Of a stretch of 64,000 nt of DNA, positions 63,810-64,000 are shown in pieces; positions within the stretch are counted from its first letter, which is position 1; every line of letters starts with the position of its first letter. The stretch covers positions 71,212,948 through 71,276,947 of the forward strand of contig OY754464.1 in the NCBI GenBank assembly GCA_963575645.1, written 5' to 3'. This DNA is from Xanthostigma xanthostigma (lineage: Eukaryota > Arthropoda > Insecta > Raphidioptera > Raphidiidae). Below the pieces are notes generated by a model. It saw only the letters and a program-made list of their open reading frames with translations. It did not search any database and had not been told where the DNA came from. Made by a program: the position numbers and the translations under genes.

Positions 63810-64000
63810 ATTCAACACGCGTGAGTAATATGTAATTTCGGGGCCCTGCTAAACTCGGGAGAAATAATAAATTACTTCATGTTTACGCGTAGAGTGCTAA
63901 TAATAAGCCGTACAGTGTGATAATGAATTTTCTGGACCAATAGAAACTCAGTAGCATGCCCAAGCGTGAAATAATGAAAAAGAACTGCACGCAGCTTCTG
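63810..64000. mobile_element. Second copy of the 63295 element, cut by the window edge
   Basis: Direct repeat: TTATTCAACACGCGTGAGTA, TTTCGGGGCCCTGC and CTTCATGTTTACGCGTAGAG. The tandem unit is single here as far as visible. Confidence 0.75.

Noticed and set aside
1-64000. CRISPR arrays, operons, bacterial-type regulatory sites
   Set aside because: The window is eukaryotic nuclear DNA with spliced genes; repeats are mobile elements, not regularly spaced arrays.

Overview
The window is nuclear DNA of an insect: very AT-rich, with long repeat-filled introns, GT-AG splicing, a TATA-type arthropod promoter and an alanine/proline-rich cuticular protein. The 'AAPA'-type cuticular protein would suit a beetle, but the order is an inference and remains uncertain. 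All product names come from reading translations; no database search was run.

Three host genes are supported. (1) A prominin-like (CD133-family) gene on the + strand occupies 587-11778 as ten coding exons that stay in phase through the stop. Its 5' part, with the first two membrane segments, lies left of the window. The intron after exon 7 appears to be a GC-AG intron. (2) A cuticular protein gene on the + strand (TATA box 54318-54325, coding exons 54406-54417, 55962-56439 and 58775-59109) encodes a secreted protein of about 274 residues built from AAPA repeats. (3) The last two coding exons of a Kazal-plus-immunoglobulin protein resembling IGFBP-rP1/IGFBP7 lie on the - strand (63057-63210 and 60174-60493) and converge on the cuticular gene. 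A short cysteine-rich reading frame at 12720-13007 is an unassigned candidate.

The roughly 42 kb between prominin and the cuticular gene, and most introns, are a layered archive of transposable elements. They include Helitrons with A|TC...CTAG|T ends, hAT-type elements with 8-bp target duplications, Harbinger-type MITEs with TTA duplications, pogo/mariner-type MITEs, a tRNA-derived SINE, CR1- and RTE-like LINE fragments, a Penelope-like element with a GIY-YIG domain, and long foldback elements with arms of 125-600 bp.

Two patterns stand out. First, three related Helitrons (18319-18920, 28857-29776, 30813-31530) each carry a tRNA-Lys-derived unit followed by a T run; a fourth, shortened copy lacks it. 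Second, hammerhead-ribozyme cores (CUGANGA ... GAAA) recur in Penelope-related repeats, mostly as head-to-head pairs inside palindromes (about 4.2, 16-18, 20.9, 53.3 and 60.7 kb). The coding Penelope fragment has one similar core downstream of its reading frame. In the 60.7 kb copy, about 785 bp holding a tRNA-like sequence is inserted in the ribozyme loop.
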